The notes: generated from the letters alone by a model not told the origin. A stretch of 64,000 nt of DNA from Thereva unica (GCA_949987705.1 OX465281.1:189397112-189461111); one strand, 5' to 3'; positions 23,597 through 35,534 are shown, numbered from the stretch's first letter. Numbers and translations are program-made.

Positions 23597-24141
23597 GGGT
23601 GTGTTTCTTTACTCATTCCATAGAAGGAATAGAATAAAAAGAATACTTGATGGAATATTCGGAATAGAATGAATAAAAAAACGCACCGGAAATGACAGTA
23701 AACAAACTGAAGAAAAATTGTGATTTATTCAAAAGAGTTGTGTAGTTTAAAAATATTGTGGGACCTATATGTAAACTAAAATAAGATTAGACTTTTGATG
23801 TCTCCTGGGGTCCATTTGAAATTTATTATCCATATCTGAAATTGTTATTATTATTAGAAATACTTTTAAAAATGATAACAAATAAATAAGAGCCATGGCT
23901 GCCGCTTTCTTGCCAAATGACACAATTATGACAGTAATATATTTATATTATGTTATATTAGTGGGGTTAATTCCCTTTATTCTAAAAGTGTTCCATCTCA
24001 AGAGGTAGTTTAAAAAGAATACATTCCGAATATTCCGAATGAATAAAGAAACGCTTCATCTGTCAATTCGAAACTTGGGAATGAATAAAGAAACACATTT
24101 TCTGTCTATTCCTTCTACGGAATGAATAAAGAAACACACCC
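23597..24141. mobile_element. 545-bp MITE, GGGTGTGTTTCTTTA ends
   Basis: The left GGGTGTGTTTCTTTACTCAT and the complement of the right end match over about 38 bases (with CATTCC-TAGAAGGAATAGA). GAATAAAGAAACGC-like motifs repeat inside both ends. AAT on both sides is a possible 3-base TSD. It sits just downstream of the last exon of the host gene and may fall in its 3' region. Confidence 0.75.
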
Positions 24142-24373
24142 AATATGTTTAAGATATGTGGTCCATGTCTCAGCTAAATATGTGGTGAATTTGTAAATTG
24201 GGTTTGCGCTCATTTTGGCAGTGTTTTGAAAATTTTCTTTTTTTTTTAAATATCACAATAAAGTCTTTTTTTTTATATATTAACATATAAGAATTGCTTG
24301 ATTGTTTTCGATAGAAAACAGTTCAAAATCTTTTAATGCATTTGTTTTATAGCAGAATAATTTCAGTATGAAA

Positions 24374-24469
24374 TTAGCTGGCATAGGAACGTCGTATTGG
24401 AACTGGTGGTGGAATCTTTGATTCTCTCGGCCTCGATGGTGTTTGTTTGTGCGTTTCTGGTTTTATTTC
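24374..24469 (-). CDS. NCKAP5-like gene, terminal coding exon
   Basis: Last visible exon of the minus-strand host gene. The acceptor is tttatttttag at 24470-24480; the exon opens in phase 0, matching the phase-0 end of the exon at 37819. It encodes 31 residues, EIKPETHKQTPSRPRESK then IPPPVPIRRSYAS, and stops with TAA at 24376-24374. The basic, Pro-rich tail could be an SH3-ligand or EVH1-type sequence, fitting the Nck-associated name of the family, but that is inference. One other frame is also open here, but it would not join the preceding exon in phase. The intron to the previous exon is about 13.3 kb; a small exon hidden in it cannot be excluded. Confidence 0.6.
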   Translation of the reverse strand, partial: EIKPETHKQTPSRPRESKIPPPVPIRRSYAS

Positions 24470-24636
24470 CTAAAAATAAAAATTGATTGATTAAATTGTG
24501 TTATAAAAGTATGTATTATATTGTTATTTTTGCACTTATTAAACACTATTCTACTTAACTGATATCATGTACTGATAAATTGAAAATTAAAGAACCGTCG
24601 GAAATGTTTCTTTCATCTTTTATTTTGCCGGTCAAC

Positions 24637-25130
24637 GCCGGCCCTAGCTCTTGAACAAGGTAGAGCGAGATTGTCTCTCGGCGACCTTTAGACAACGCCT
24701 TCACAATTGGTCTTCAGTGTTTTTTCTGTATATGTTTTTAATTTTTGTCTATCTATTTGTCCGGGCTAATCTTGGAAACGGCTAATTCGATAGCGACTGG
24801 ATTTTCACGGAGGATTTAGTAGTGTTCGGAATATAGGCTACATTTTCGTTCCGATCCGACTATCGGATGCAGCTATCGTATTCGACGAACTGTTTATATC
24901 ATTCAAATTATAGACCTCAAACCTCGGGAGCCGCTAATCGGATTTTAAGGCAACTAATCCGATTGCTTAGGCTAATTTTGCACTCGGAACGGACTGTCCA
25001 AAAACTTCGAAGGAGAGCCCGATAGAGCGAAAACTTTTTATTATCATTCTAATTATAGGCCTCAAAGAGTTCTACTAGAGATAACATAATACTCCGTATA
25101 AAGATGCGACAGGTAGAATTAAGAACCCGA
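24637..25130. mobile_element. Fragment related to the hAT element at 35543
   Basis: CGGCCCTAGCTCTTGAACAA then GGTAGAGCGAG and the following ~450 bases (GTCTATCTATTTGTCC, CTAATTCGATAGCGAC, CTCGGGAGCCGCTAAT) run parallel to 35550-36090. No right terminus is visible, so it is truncated. Confidence 0.7.
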
Positions 25131-25401
25131 ACGCTTTTCGCATCGGCAGACCTCTGAGATTGCCTCCACCTTAGCAACATGCAACATATTCGAGTTTCTA
25201 GCTACACAAGGAGGCGAACGTGGTCATGGTCTGCAGCACAAGACATGCGGTGAGTTTGTCGATAACGAAGCTAGAATTTTAGGGGGCAAGGAAAGGAACT
25301 GACAACAGAATGTTTCTCGCAACATTCTCATCTTTCAAACGTTTGCCTCTAGCGCTACATTGAAGGATTTTCCTGATGCTTTGTATTTTAACTATTTCTT
25401 A

Positions 25402-25788
25402 TGGGCCCCGGAGACGATCAATAATATTGTCAATACGGCTCTCAATAATATTGACGAGGCGCATTAAAAGGGCACCAGGGGTTCAAACGTATTGTCAATT
25501 TATTGAAGCATATTGATAGAAATTTTGATTGAAGCGCATTGATGCGAGGCATATGGATGCACGCATTGATGTTTACAAGGTTTATTGGTCAATATTCGTT
25601 AATATTTCAACTAATTCCAAAAATAAACATGTGAAAATCGCCACCTCGTCACAACCGATTTTCAAAACAACACTGCGAAGTCGCCGTATTGATAGTTAGA
25701 TTGATGCGATTTTTGAAGCGTATTGACAGGAGCCTCAATATTATTGTCAATACGTATTGACAATATTATTGATCGTCTCCGGAGCCCT
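25402..25788. mobile_element. PIF/Harbinger-like MITE, 387 bp
   Basis: GGGCCCCGGAGACGATCAAT and following ATATTGTCAATACG at the left match the complement of the right end with one mismatch over about 33 bases. TTA lies on both sides (25399-25401 and 25789-25791), the 3-base TSD typical of PIF/Harbinger. TATTGA motifs recur throughout. Confidence 0.75.
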
Positions 25789-25993
25789 TTAGAACAATCA
25801 GTGTATTTTTTTTAATGACTGTCTGATATTCACTTCTAATTTCACTTGATATCAAATTCTTGGCGAGAGGGTTTGCGATAATTTTAAAATAAGATTTTGA
25901 TTACGGTTTTTTTATTTTCAGGTATTACGTAAGTCGGTCTTTTGTTGTAGGTATATTGTGGGTGTAGATTTTTGGACGCATTTTTTATAAAAA

Positions 25994-26270
25994 ATGCCGA
26001 AAAGTCGCACAACCTGGAGATTTGTTTGCATCATCCAAAGTTGCAAAGCGCATAAACGTGCTCAGCCAAATCTGAAATTCTTTCGATTTCCAAAATCTGG
26101 GACAAGTGCTTTTCATAAATGCTTGTAAATTTAAGTCCCCGCCCACAATAAAAAAATCGTACGTCTGCTCAAAACAATTTGATCGTAATTGTTTTGGTAA
26201 AAATAAATTAAAAATAGGTTCAATACCTTCCTTGTTATTTGTAGACTCTTCAATTAATGAAAATGAGGAA
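25994..26270 (+). pseudogene. THAP-domain remnant
   Basis: From the ATG at 25994 the frame reads MPKSRTTWRFVCIIQSCKAH then PNLKFFRFPKSG, matching the start of a THAP zinc finger (C-x4-C and the FFRFP block). A frameshift near 26100 moves the second half to another frame, which reads IKKSYVCSKQFDRNCF then LKIGSIPSLL, matching the CS-x-HF and IPSL parts. Gln stands where the zinc-binding His is expected (CSKQF). THAP domains occur in P-element-type transposases and in host DNA-binding proteins; no transposase body follows. It is broken and not functional. Confidence 0.75.
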
Positions 26271-26274
26271 AGGC

Positions 26275-26750
26275 TTCATGTCAAGTCACTTTTCAGGGAA
26301 AACGTATGAAAGAAGGAATTCAGTCTCGGACTTGCAATTACAGGATTTATCCGTTTTAGAGTCCCCTTATCAACAATTAAATATTGAGCCCGCAAATATA
26401 TACTGCAAACAATGTTTGGAAGATGAAAAAAAGTCTGCTGAAAGCAGAGAATCCGTTTTGATTTAACATATAAATCTAAATTGGATGGATCAAATTGTTG
26501 GTTTTGAAAATTTAGGAAATAAAGAACTGCGGAACGCGGTTGGAAAAGAAATTTGTCTCTTTATGGCAAGAGGAATATTATCCAACTGCAAATTCATCAT
26601 TGTATACTACGTTACAGAAACCTGTATCACTGAGGAAAGTTGATCACCTAAATAAAAAGTAATTCTAGAATGCTGTTTTAATGAAGGGTTGACGGGGTGG
26701 TATGCGATCAAGGGCCAAATAATAGAAATTGTTCTCCCGATTAGGCGTAA
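26275..26750. other. No clear feature after the THAP remnant
   Basis: Short frames only. Sequence near 26500-26650 could be decayed coding DNA continuing from the THAP protein, but I find no motif to support that. Confidence 0.35.
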
Positions 26751-26754
26751 CAAC

Positions 26755-26945
26755 AACTCCGCCGTAGTCTGGTCCCAAGTCCAGGGTGCGAAAGGAGGAG
26801 GGTGGTCGACCTGCCGAGTTGACCAGAATTGGTAAAACGAAGAAACTAGGCCCTAAACCGCATTTTTTTAAGCGGCACCGACAGCAGCGAATCCGTTGCG
26901 GGGACGTCCCACTCGAACCGCCAGCTAACGGATCAAAGAAGAAGA
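26755..26945 (+). mobile_element. RTE 5'-end fragment
   Basis: TAGTCTGGTCCCAAGTCCAG and GAAAGGAGGAGGGTGGTC match the 5' part of the minus-strand RTE near 51955-52000. It ends in GAAGAAGAAGGCGTAG. No coding. Confidence 0.6.
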
Positions 26946-27275
26946 AGGCGTAGCAACATTTAAGATAAATTTTAATTTCAATGAAAAGCTCTATTATGCA
27001 TTATATGATGTATAAAATTTTTCAAACGTCGTGACATTCCGCGCATGTACCCCAGCAAAGCTATTAAAAATGTTTAAAAGCTCGGACCAAGCTTTATTTA
27101 GCTCCTCCCATCAAATCACGTGCTGCCATTTAATCAGTCACGTCTGCGTATTGTTGGAGGGGGTGTAATTTTCTGGGGCTTCAATGATTATTTAAAAAAA
27201 TTACAAATTATGAATGAAAAAGTTATATATTTTATATATTTTTTTATTTTAAGGTTTTTGTATTTTACACATGTG

Positions 27276-27470
27276 TATAGGGTGTTTCAGACTCTAATAT
27301 TAATCCGTTGAGGGGTGATTCCTGAGAATATTTGGAGAAAAAATATTCTAGGGGGCCTACCGGCACTATCCAGTGCCGTGGTGCACCTAAACAATATACA
27401 CAACTATTAGTTTATTGTATTTTTCGATATAATCTCTGACCCATCGATCGTTTGTCGTTCGGACCACGCT
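27276..27470 (+). mobile_element. Terminal fragment of a CAGGGTGTTTCAG-family element
   Basis: TAGGGTGTTTCAGACTCTAA with GGGGTGATTCCTGAGAATAT and TTCGATATAATCTCT matches, inverted, 36620-36828, and part of 18065-18150. Only one end is present here. Confidence 0.6.
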
Positions 27471-30021
27471 GTTCGACGTACGCGCCTTAAGGAGACTGAA
27501 ATTCCAAATATCTTTTACTCAAAAAAAAAATTGTTTTTTCAAAATTCTGATACGAATAAGTTCATTTAGAGCATTAAATTTAGATGCCGAACTGTTGATT
27601 CTTGATTACCGAGGCTTCAGTAAAATTTACCTTGGTGTAAGCAAAAAATATACTGCCTCGTGTAAGTCTGGCTCAACTCTAGTTTAAATTGACGTAAGCT
27701 TTGCGTCGAATAATAATGTTACGGGCCTCTCTGTGATCTGCCTGGGCAATTAGTCCTAGTTGTTCCACATTGCGCAACCTATCCTATAGGTTATCCCGTT
27801 ATTTTGCTGATTTGCTTCATAGTTTTATAAAGCAAGAGAGAGTGCATTGAAATCGTGGACAATTCATGAAAGTTAAGGCGAACATGAAATATAAGCACAA
27901 ATTTGATTTGCCCGTCTTAAATGTAAAAATTTTGATGAAAAGATCAACATTTCTTTGATTACCTAACACCGGAAAGGATGGATTTCGCAAAGCTACATAG
28001 AAAGAATTTACTGAAAAGAACTTTCGATATTGAAACTGAAAAGAACTTTCGATATTGGTCGCAAAAGGCCAAAGAAGGGCTGTTCTTTTGGTGGGGTTGA
28101 AAGAATTTTCATCTCTGCTGTTAAATATATCTGAAAAAAATCTGTTCGATGAATTGATTAATAGGAAAGACGATGTCTTTCACAAGAGTCAAGCTTTCTG
28201 AATCTTTAACTGATACAATTTTGTTCCAAGTTGAGAAGCATCCACCGTCTAGTGCTGAACAACACTTGTTTCAGCTTGCGGAATAAAAAGCTACTTTAGG
28301 CAAAATCCGCAAAAGCAGAAAAAGAGCGGTCGATCAGGAAACGTGCAGTTGAACAGAAAAGATCAACTGAGTTAATATCTTATGAACATCTTTAATTTTC
28401 GAGCGAAAGAACACAAAAAACACGATTCTTCCATACGAAACTACAGATTGCGTTTTATGACATAAGCAAGTGATGAATGTGTGTCAATGGCAAATATCTT
28501 ACAAGCTTGATTATGAAATAATTATAATTTAACTAGCATCAAAGGAAGGAAGAAACTTGCCAATTATTAAGAAAAAGAAACGTGCGAAAAAGAGAATAAA
28601 ATGCAAAGAAAGAAATTTCGTGGATTTACAATAAGAAAAGGTGAAGTAGCATTGCCATAACAAAAAAGAAAAAAACAACCTACCTTGATTACGTTGTTAC
28701 GCAGAGCCACTATGAAGAAAACCTGCACTGAATTTTAGTATGCAGACGAGAGATATTAAACATACTTTCAGCAGAATTAAATTAAGACAGAAGAAAAGAT
28801 TTTAATTCATTTCACATATTTATGAAGGTACATACATAATTAAAAAAGATATTATACATCATATCGACAAGTGCTTCCAAGCCTGTCCTAAGATTTTCAT
28901 TGAGATGTACACTATTTTGAAGTGTAAAATTTCTGCTAATAAGCTAAATGAAAAGTTGTTCCAATGTGTGTTAAGCCACGAACGTTTTGTAGACATTACT
29001 TATATACATGATATGGTTGAGTAGCATAAACCAATCGTAGACTTATTTTTTTCATTCAATCAAAGCAATGCCACGACTCACCTCTCTTTAACGAAGACCA
29101 TAAATTAGTAACAATATATTTTCATAATGAATACCTACACAAACGAAAGCAGCAGGTTGAACAGCATTAGCGGTAGTTGGTATTTGGCAAGACCTAAATA
29201 GGCAGCACATAAAACTCGAATTATATCTTTTATGGGTTGCGGATCACCCTTGGAAAGACTTAAATAAAAACTTCTTGCTCTCCTTTCAGACTAAAGTCTG
29301 GCGCCCATTGACATCGTCAACATCAACGACTTCCGCCCGGACTACGAAAATGGACAGTAGCTGCTTAAGGACCTTCTCCGTTTACTTGTATAAGCCAGTT
29401 GGGGTTATCGATGTTTAGCTCAGATTTTTTAACGCATACATCTCATTCTAAAAATTAGTTCAACGATCGGATCATACATAATTATGGTAAACCCTCGACA
29501 ATTGAAGATCGTTTTTTAAAAACTCAACAAGTCAAAAGAAAAAAAAATCTTAGCAGTATATGAGTGGCGGGAAAATTTAGGATAAATACTACATAGTCCG
29601 GGGGGGGGGGGGGGGGGGTGGTGAAACGGGGTTTTTACGATTTCTGAGAAAAGTAGACCTCCTATCGAGGTCGACATAACCTCAAAAAATAAAGAAAAAC
29701 GTAAAACCGATTTTTTCATTTATCATTTTTAACAAAAACGATCCGATTTTAATAAAATTTGGTGAAAATGTAGATTTTTGGCTTTTCGCCGTAATTTGTT
29801 TTTTAAATGATTGATTGTTTAGTTTTGTTTTTAAGGCTTTAATTTTAAAAAAGGCTTAAATTTTTAAGACGGCTTTTTTTCTGACGAATCCTTTACTTTT
29901 AGATGGTCTAAAAAAAGATAGTGTCATAATGGGAAAACATCGATAAAAATTCAAAAAACCAAAAACATCTTTTCTCAAAATTCGATTTTTCCGTAAACTT
30001 CACTAATTGTTTATCTAGTTT
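27471..30021. other. Gene-free intronic stretch
   Basis: No supported genes. A 24-base tandem duplication (CTGAAAAGAACTTTCGATAT...) is at 28012-28057. A run of about 18 G lies at 29600-29617. Near 29650-29760 there are short AAAAACGATCCGATTTT-like stretches without further structure. Confidence 0.5.
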
Positions 30022-30282
30022 TTGGCCTTTCATAAGCGCTTTGGTCTAAAAGTTCACTGGCACTGGTCTAAAAGTTCACGAAGAGCAAAAAAAATCGCTT
30101 CAGCTGTAGAAAATTTGGAAGGGTCATTGACAAAAAGGACAACAGGTGGAAATCCAAGCAAACTTCGCCTATTTTCAGACTCCTGCCCTTCACATCACAG
30201 AGCTAAATATAATCATGGTTATTTTTTAGAGAAAAGTAAAATATTTAAAAGAATACAGCACATTTTGCCTATAAGAGGATAA
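30022..30282 (+). pseudogene. Transposon-derived ORF remnant (LFSDSCPS block)
   Basis: The 86-codon frame ends KLRLFSDSCPSHHRAKYNHG then KSKIFKRIQHILPIRG. This matches a block common in repeat-derived insect proteins (S-D-x-C-x-x-Q-N-R-N ... F-P-V-R-G-H-S), whose Asp may be a transposase catalytic residue. Here QN is replaced by HH and the protein stops right after IRG, so it is a dead fragment. Superfamily not assigned. Confidence 0.5.
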
Positions 30283-30465
30283 AGTTAATTTCCACCAGAT
30301 CGTGTTTTCAACCGTGTCGAAAAGTGCTGCAGAAAAAAGTAAAATTATTTCACATGTACAGTATAATGAAATTTTACAGAATTACGGCATAGTTTAAGAA
30401 TTCTGTTATGACTGGATTATAGAGAAGCAAAAGGATTAATGAAGTCAAAGCGGATATGCGTCATA

Positions 30466-30880
30466 ATCCAGAAAGACAAAATCCAGAAAGACAAAATCCA
30501 GAACGACAAAATCCAGAAACGACAAAATCCAGAAACGACAAAATCCAGAAATGACAAAATCCAGAAACGACAAAATCCAGAAACGACAAAATCCAGAAAT
30601 GACAAAATCCAGAAAAAATCCAGAATAAAAAATCGCGCGATCCAGTATATTCTCCGAAGGCTATGCTTTCGTAAAAAAAATTTCGTTTTTTTGAAAATTC
30701 TAGACCAACTTCAATTATAAGTTTGCTTTCGGCAAAATCAGGATTTTGTCGTTTTTGGATTTTGTCGTTTCTGGATTTTGTCTTTTCTGGATTTTGTCAT
30801 TTCTGGATTTTGTCGTTTCGGGATTTTTAAAAGTTTTCTGGATTTTGTCGCTTCTGGATTTTGACTTTCTGGATTTTGGC
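30466..30880. repeat. Inverted pair of 16-bp minisatellites
   Basis: From 30466 to about 30620 the unit AATCCAGAAACGACAA (with GAAATGAC and GAAAGAC variants) repeats about ten times. After a ~115-base spacer its complement, GGATTTTGTCGTTTCT, repeats about eight times from about 30740 to 30880. Together they would fold into a long hairpin. Peptide frames such as FLDFVVSGF are by-products. Confidence 0.85.
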
Positions 30881-30941
30881 ATGATACCAGTCAAAGCAAG
30901 CTTTCAAAATAAGTTCTTCGCGCATTTTAAAATACGATAAC

Positions 30942-31338
30942 TAGTCCATTCAAAACGCGCGTTATGGTGTTCCAAAATAACACCGTTAAGAAAATCGAAC
31001 CCTCGTTTTCGCGATTTGCCATTTTTCACCAATTTAGGGGTAGTTTCAACCCTTTCGGAGTATCCCTTACCATTAAGTTCGCCTTACTTTTGTATAAATT
31101 AACCACCTTCGCAAATAAATATTAAAAAAAATGCATTTCATCGCATTAGTTTTCATTATTACTGATAATCGCGAAAACCCCCTAAAAAGGGTGTTTTTTG
31201 CATTTTAAGGGGTGAGGCCCTAGTTTTAGGACCGCGGGACCTCGATTTTCGTGACCAGCGACCCCAAAAACCTGCAGGGTTCGATTTTCTTAACGGTGTT
31301 ATTTTGGAACACCCCCCCCCCGCGTTTTGAATGGACTA
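30942..31338. mobile_element. 397-bp MITE with ~60-bp terminal inverted repeats
   Basis: The left TAGTCCATTCAAAACGCG, then GGTGTTCCAAAATAACACC and GTTAAGAAAATCGAACCCT, is mirrored at 31275-31338. The right arm has a run of ten C in place of the left TTAT/GT. Flanks show no convincing TSD. Confidence 0.75.
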
Positions 31339-31740
31339 AACGATCAATATCTTGTAACACTTTCTGTAAGCGAATCGCTTTGGATAGACAAACAAAAAAC
31401 CATATGGGAGGGGGAGAGAAATCGTAATAGTTTAGCGGTTTAGAAATCGTAATCGGTTTTTTTCAGAAGAAATCTCTAGGAGCTGTACTAAAAGTAATTA
31501 AGGGATTCGTTAAATCTTTAAAATTTCTTAGAAAAATTGCAACAAACAGTGTAAGAGTGTTACGATAAGACTGAACGATTGGAAAGAGCAGCACTATAAA
31601 ATTTTATCGTTACTATCATAGAGACTGCTCCATCGAAATAAACGCTCTTTTGCCTCCACGGAAATCTTATACCCGCAAAACTAGATTAATCCACTCATTT
31701 CACTGACACCACTTGCGCGTCTATGCGCGTGCTCAGCAGA
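31339..31740. other. No feature seen
   Basis: AT-rich sequence with no repeat ends or coding signal I can support. Confidence 0.4.
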
Positions 31741-32010
31741 ATAGTAATTCGTTTGTAAATAGAGCTACACGCCTTGGAACAATCTTCCGCAGAGGGCATT
31801 TCCGAGTTCCTACAACATTCAAGAGTTCAAATGCAAGGTTCACCACCACCTTTTTCAACACCCCTTCGAACCCTCATAGCCCTTAACCTATCTATCCCCC
31901 CCGAACTAAGCTTGCTGCATCATGACGTGACAAACCACATACCGGACTGCTACTACAAAGGGTGATTCCTGAGCTGGGCTGCCACATAAAAAAAAAGAAT
32001 TTCTGTTCAA
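31741..32010 (+). mobile_element. LINE-C 3'-end fragment
   Basis: It resembles the last coding stretch and 3' region of LINE-C (47470-47640, other strand): LGTIF-like sequence, then CCCTTAACCTATCTATCC, CATCATGACGTGACAAACCA and CTACTACAAAGGGTGA. Strongly diverged. Confidence 0.5.
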
Positions 32011-32289
32011 AATTCTATCTGTTCTATAACGTATAGAAAACACCTTAAAGATAATGACCCCGAACAATTTCCAGGGATCTACGGTATGCCAAAACAACCT
32101 GAAGGTTGCTTACAAAGGATTGTGCAAAACAAAATATTCATTAGATGAAAAAAAAAAAACAAGCATTAGTAAGTGTTTTACTAACACATCGCGTACGTTC
32201 TGCATAAAGGTATTAGTACTCGACTCGCCAATTGGCGCCAGTCTGTTGAAAACGTATTAATAGCCTTACCGCCGATAGTGTGTTAACTG

Positions 32290-32720
32290 GATTGGAACCC
32301 TATGGAAAAGCAGAAATTAGTAAATACCAAGGTGGATTTAGAAAAATAGGTCAACAATGAACCAACTATTTTCAGTAAGGCAGGTACTCCAATAATGCTG
32401 GAAGTACAACATTCGTTAATCTTCGCCTAGAAGGAGTAATAGGAAAAATAATCATTGACAGTTAAGATGGATATATCTGAGAGAGAAATTTTCCGAGAGA
32501 TATAAGGCCCAATTAATAAAGACAATGCATGGACAATACTTAATAATACAATTATGAATTTTTCGACTTATGAAAAGAATGTAAACATTCAACACATGCC
32601 TGGAATTCCTTATTGTGACAGAGGACACAGACGATGTCCTTTTGGATTGCCGGAGATTAGCCGAGCAAACTGCTGCACTGTAACCTACAGCTAAAGGCAC
32701 GGCTAAGAGCAACGAACGTC
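32290..32720 (+). pseudogene. RTE reverse transcriptase fragments
   Basis: 32310-32400 reads YQGGFRK and NQLFSVRQ, the RTE block before the catalytic Asp. 32475-32545 reads EREIFREIYGPINKDNAWTI (the Y needs a small shift), matching the RTE C-terminal segment seen on the minus strand at 41160-41200. Stops and deletions throughout. Confidence 0.6.
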
Positions 32721-33229
32721 TTAGACTATAATGGTACGATCGTTTGATCTACTGACTAAAGTGGAGGAGAAGCTAAATTCCTCAATCAGACGCTAAGGCG
32801 GAAATGAACAAAAAAGAAGTGAGTTGGGCTTAGAAGTACCAGTAGTATTATCAGGTAAATAAATGCTGATCCAGCTTTGCGACGCATATTAAACTTAACA
32901 TTCATTACGTTTTGGTAGAAAATTAGCCAGTCTTAAGAGAATTTCATGAGGCATCTTAAGCCCATCTTAAGATAATTTTAATTAGGCCTAATGACCCAAC
33001 TAGTTGGTGATTTTAATTAGGATTAGAATACGGTATAACCGACAGCCTTGAGCGTGTCGGCATCATAATGCTTGCACCTTCCAACGCACGAAAATAGAAA
33101 GAATCCAATAAAATATTTGTGTAGAAATTAAAAATTAGTCTTAAAATCACGCCAAAGAAGTATAACTTCTAATGCGTGTACATAAGTACACACACCCACT
33201 GTTTTTTTCACGTGTACTCTATAACAGAC

Positions 33230-34490
33230 TACAACCATACGTGGAAAGAATACTAGAAGAGTATCAATGCGGTTCTCGTCCTGGAAGATCCACAACAGAC
33301 CAGCTAGGCTGTTGAATTTAACATAAACATCCACATGTTATTCATCGATTACAAATATGGTTCTGTAATGAGTTATTTAATGTTATGGAGCAGCTCGGAA
33401 TACCTAAACACCTTGTAGATCTGACAAAAATCTCGATGAAAGTTGCAAGGTGTAGATTCAGAATAGATGGTGAACTATCCCCACCACTCAGAACAAATAG
33501 AGGTTTAAGGCAAGGTGACGCACTCTGCTGCTTATTATTTAACGTGGCCCTAGAAAAAGCAGTAAGAGATGCATCGATTAACACATCAGGGTGTATCTTT
33601 GATAGGTCAGTGCAAATATTAGCCTTTGCCGACGATATTGCTAACCTTGGAAGATCATTTGAGAGCATGTAGGAGAACTTTGTAGCACTTGAGCAAACCA
33701 ACGAGCACAAAACAAGGCACAAAAACCCCAGAAGTAGCAGACAAAATATAACGATCGACATCTACAATATAGAAGCAGTGGATGTATCTCTAGGCACCAT
33801 TATAACAAAAGGGAATGATACATCGGCCGGAATCAGAAGACGAATAGCACGGGCTAATAAACGCTACTTTGGTCTACGCAAGCACCTCACGTCCAGAAAT
33901 ATTTCAAGGAAGACAAAATTGGCACTATACACAACACTAATAAGGCCTGTTCTACTATATGGTTCGGATGTGTGGACATTGAAAAACGTAGACAAAGCAT
34001 TGGTGGAAAGATTTGAAAGGAAAGTCCTTCGTTCGATTTACAGGTTGTTGGCGTTTGGAAGAGAAAATACAACTCAGAGTAATCGATTAATACAACCAGT
34101 AAGATTCCAAACGTTGTTAAAGTGATCAAAATAAACAGACTATGATGGATTGGTCATGTCCAACGACAGTCATGCTGGGGAAAGTACCGACAGGCAAACA
34201 GAGACCAGGTCGTCCTAAGAAAGATACATAGATGACGTCGAGGATGACTTGAGACAGTTGGATATAAGAAATTGGAAAAGTCGGGCCAGGGATCGAGAAA
34301 CATGGAGGCAAATGCTGGAGGAAGCCAAGGCCAACAAAAAGCTGTTGAGCTAAATATAGCCACAGAAGAAGAAACGTCAGTCAGGATTTGCAATGATAGA
34401 CCATCAAGAGAAAGAAACGTAGGACGACCAAGAAATAGGTGGATGAATAACCTGCTAGACGATATACGGAACCTTTGTATAACAAACTGA
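33230..34490 (+). pseudogene. RTE-type LINE reverse transcriptase, broken
   Basis: Successive blocks in shifting frames: YQCGSRPGRSTTDQL (about 33267), then from 33385 LGIPKHLVDLTKISM, LRTNRGLRQGDALCCLLFNV and ILAFADDIANLGRS, with the catalytic ADD. 33778-34090 follows with RRRIARANKRYFGL, KTKLALYTTLIRPVLLYGSD and FERKVLRSIY. 34380-34490 has RNVGRPRNRWMNNLLDDI, the usual RTE tail. The LRQGD and FADD motifs and this tail are typical of RTE LINEs. The endonuclease is not found upstream. Not functional. Confidence 0.85.
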
Positions 34491-34499
34491 AGAGACTAG

Positions 34500-35534
34500 C
34501 GCACAAGAGGACTGTAGAGTCTTTTAAGAAAAAAAGAAAAAATTGATCGATGAGCAATAGTTTTAGCCATTTGAAAGCCTAGCCTTTTTTTCAATGTCCA
34601 TACTTGTTCTCAATAGAAAGAAGATAAAGGCGATATACACATACACGTTTTAGACCCACGAATCACCTTTTGTTCTATCAATCTTAAGGTCGTTGGAGAA
34701 TCATGGTTTAATGTCTTGTAGTAAGATTAGCTTGAAGACGAGAATGGTATTACGATATGAAAAGTTAGGATAATGATGAAGAAGGTGACGATGTAACCTG
34801 CGAATTTTATAGGATTTTAGAAATACTGACTGCCGAAAATAGTCCCATTTTCGTGTTGTTCTATTTACGAAAGGCGTTCCTTGTTTGTAGGTGCGCGAAA
34901 CGACTAGCTAGCCTATTGCCTAGAAATGTCCTAAGAGCAGGTAGAACTCTTTCGAGCCAACAGTGCGTTTATGTCAGGGCTGCTAAATCTAAGTCTGACG
35001 TGAGTGTAAGTTCCTAAGGTGAGTTTTTCTAGCCCTATCCTCAAAGCATACTGCTCTTCGTTTAGGATTCTAAATATTTGTTGATTATTGCTCAATGGAG
35101 AAAATGTAGTCAAAGTTCCAGTTGAATTTTCGCTGTCGAGCTCGTTGATGTTCTTATGCACCTGAGTAGCATACTAGGGACCGAGGTAAAGAAGTAGAAG
35201 TTAAGAAGAAAGTGGTAGTGGATAGAGTGATATTCTTGCATGGAAATTACCAATTGCTGACAGCGATTCCATTCAAGAATTTCCTTCTAAATCTATCTAT
35301 GATGATTTGACATGACAGGGATTGCTTGGTTTGATATAGGGTGATTTAAAAAACTCAAAACTGCAGAATTCAGCTACAGACTTCTGTGTTGAGTTTTTCC
35401 ATTCACCGATACTCTCGATGAAGTGTTTATTTAAAGTTTGTACGAATTGAAGGCAGTTTCTTTAGTTTTCATTGAACAAGTTTCAGGCAGGCGATTGGAA
35501 AAACTAATAAGCTTGAACTTATTTTAAAAACATA
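34500..35534. other. Gene-free stretch with a LINE-C-like patch
   Basis: 34760-34900 (GATGAAGAAGGTGACGATG, AAATACTGACTGCCG, GTTGTTCTATTTACGAAAGG) is similar, same orientation, to 47570-47690 in LINE-C, so it is a minus-strand 3' fragment. Nothing else is recognised. Confidence 0.45.

Noticed and set aside
30417..30940. Frames reading FLDFVVSGF repeats
   Set aside because: By-products of the 16-bp minisatellite; the period is not a multiple of three, so the frames cycle.
32452..32712. 86-codon minus-strand frame
   Set aside because: Antisense of an RTE fragment; the same antisense peptide (YIHL, CIVFI) appears opposite the RTE at 41069-41323.
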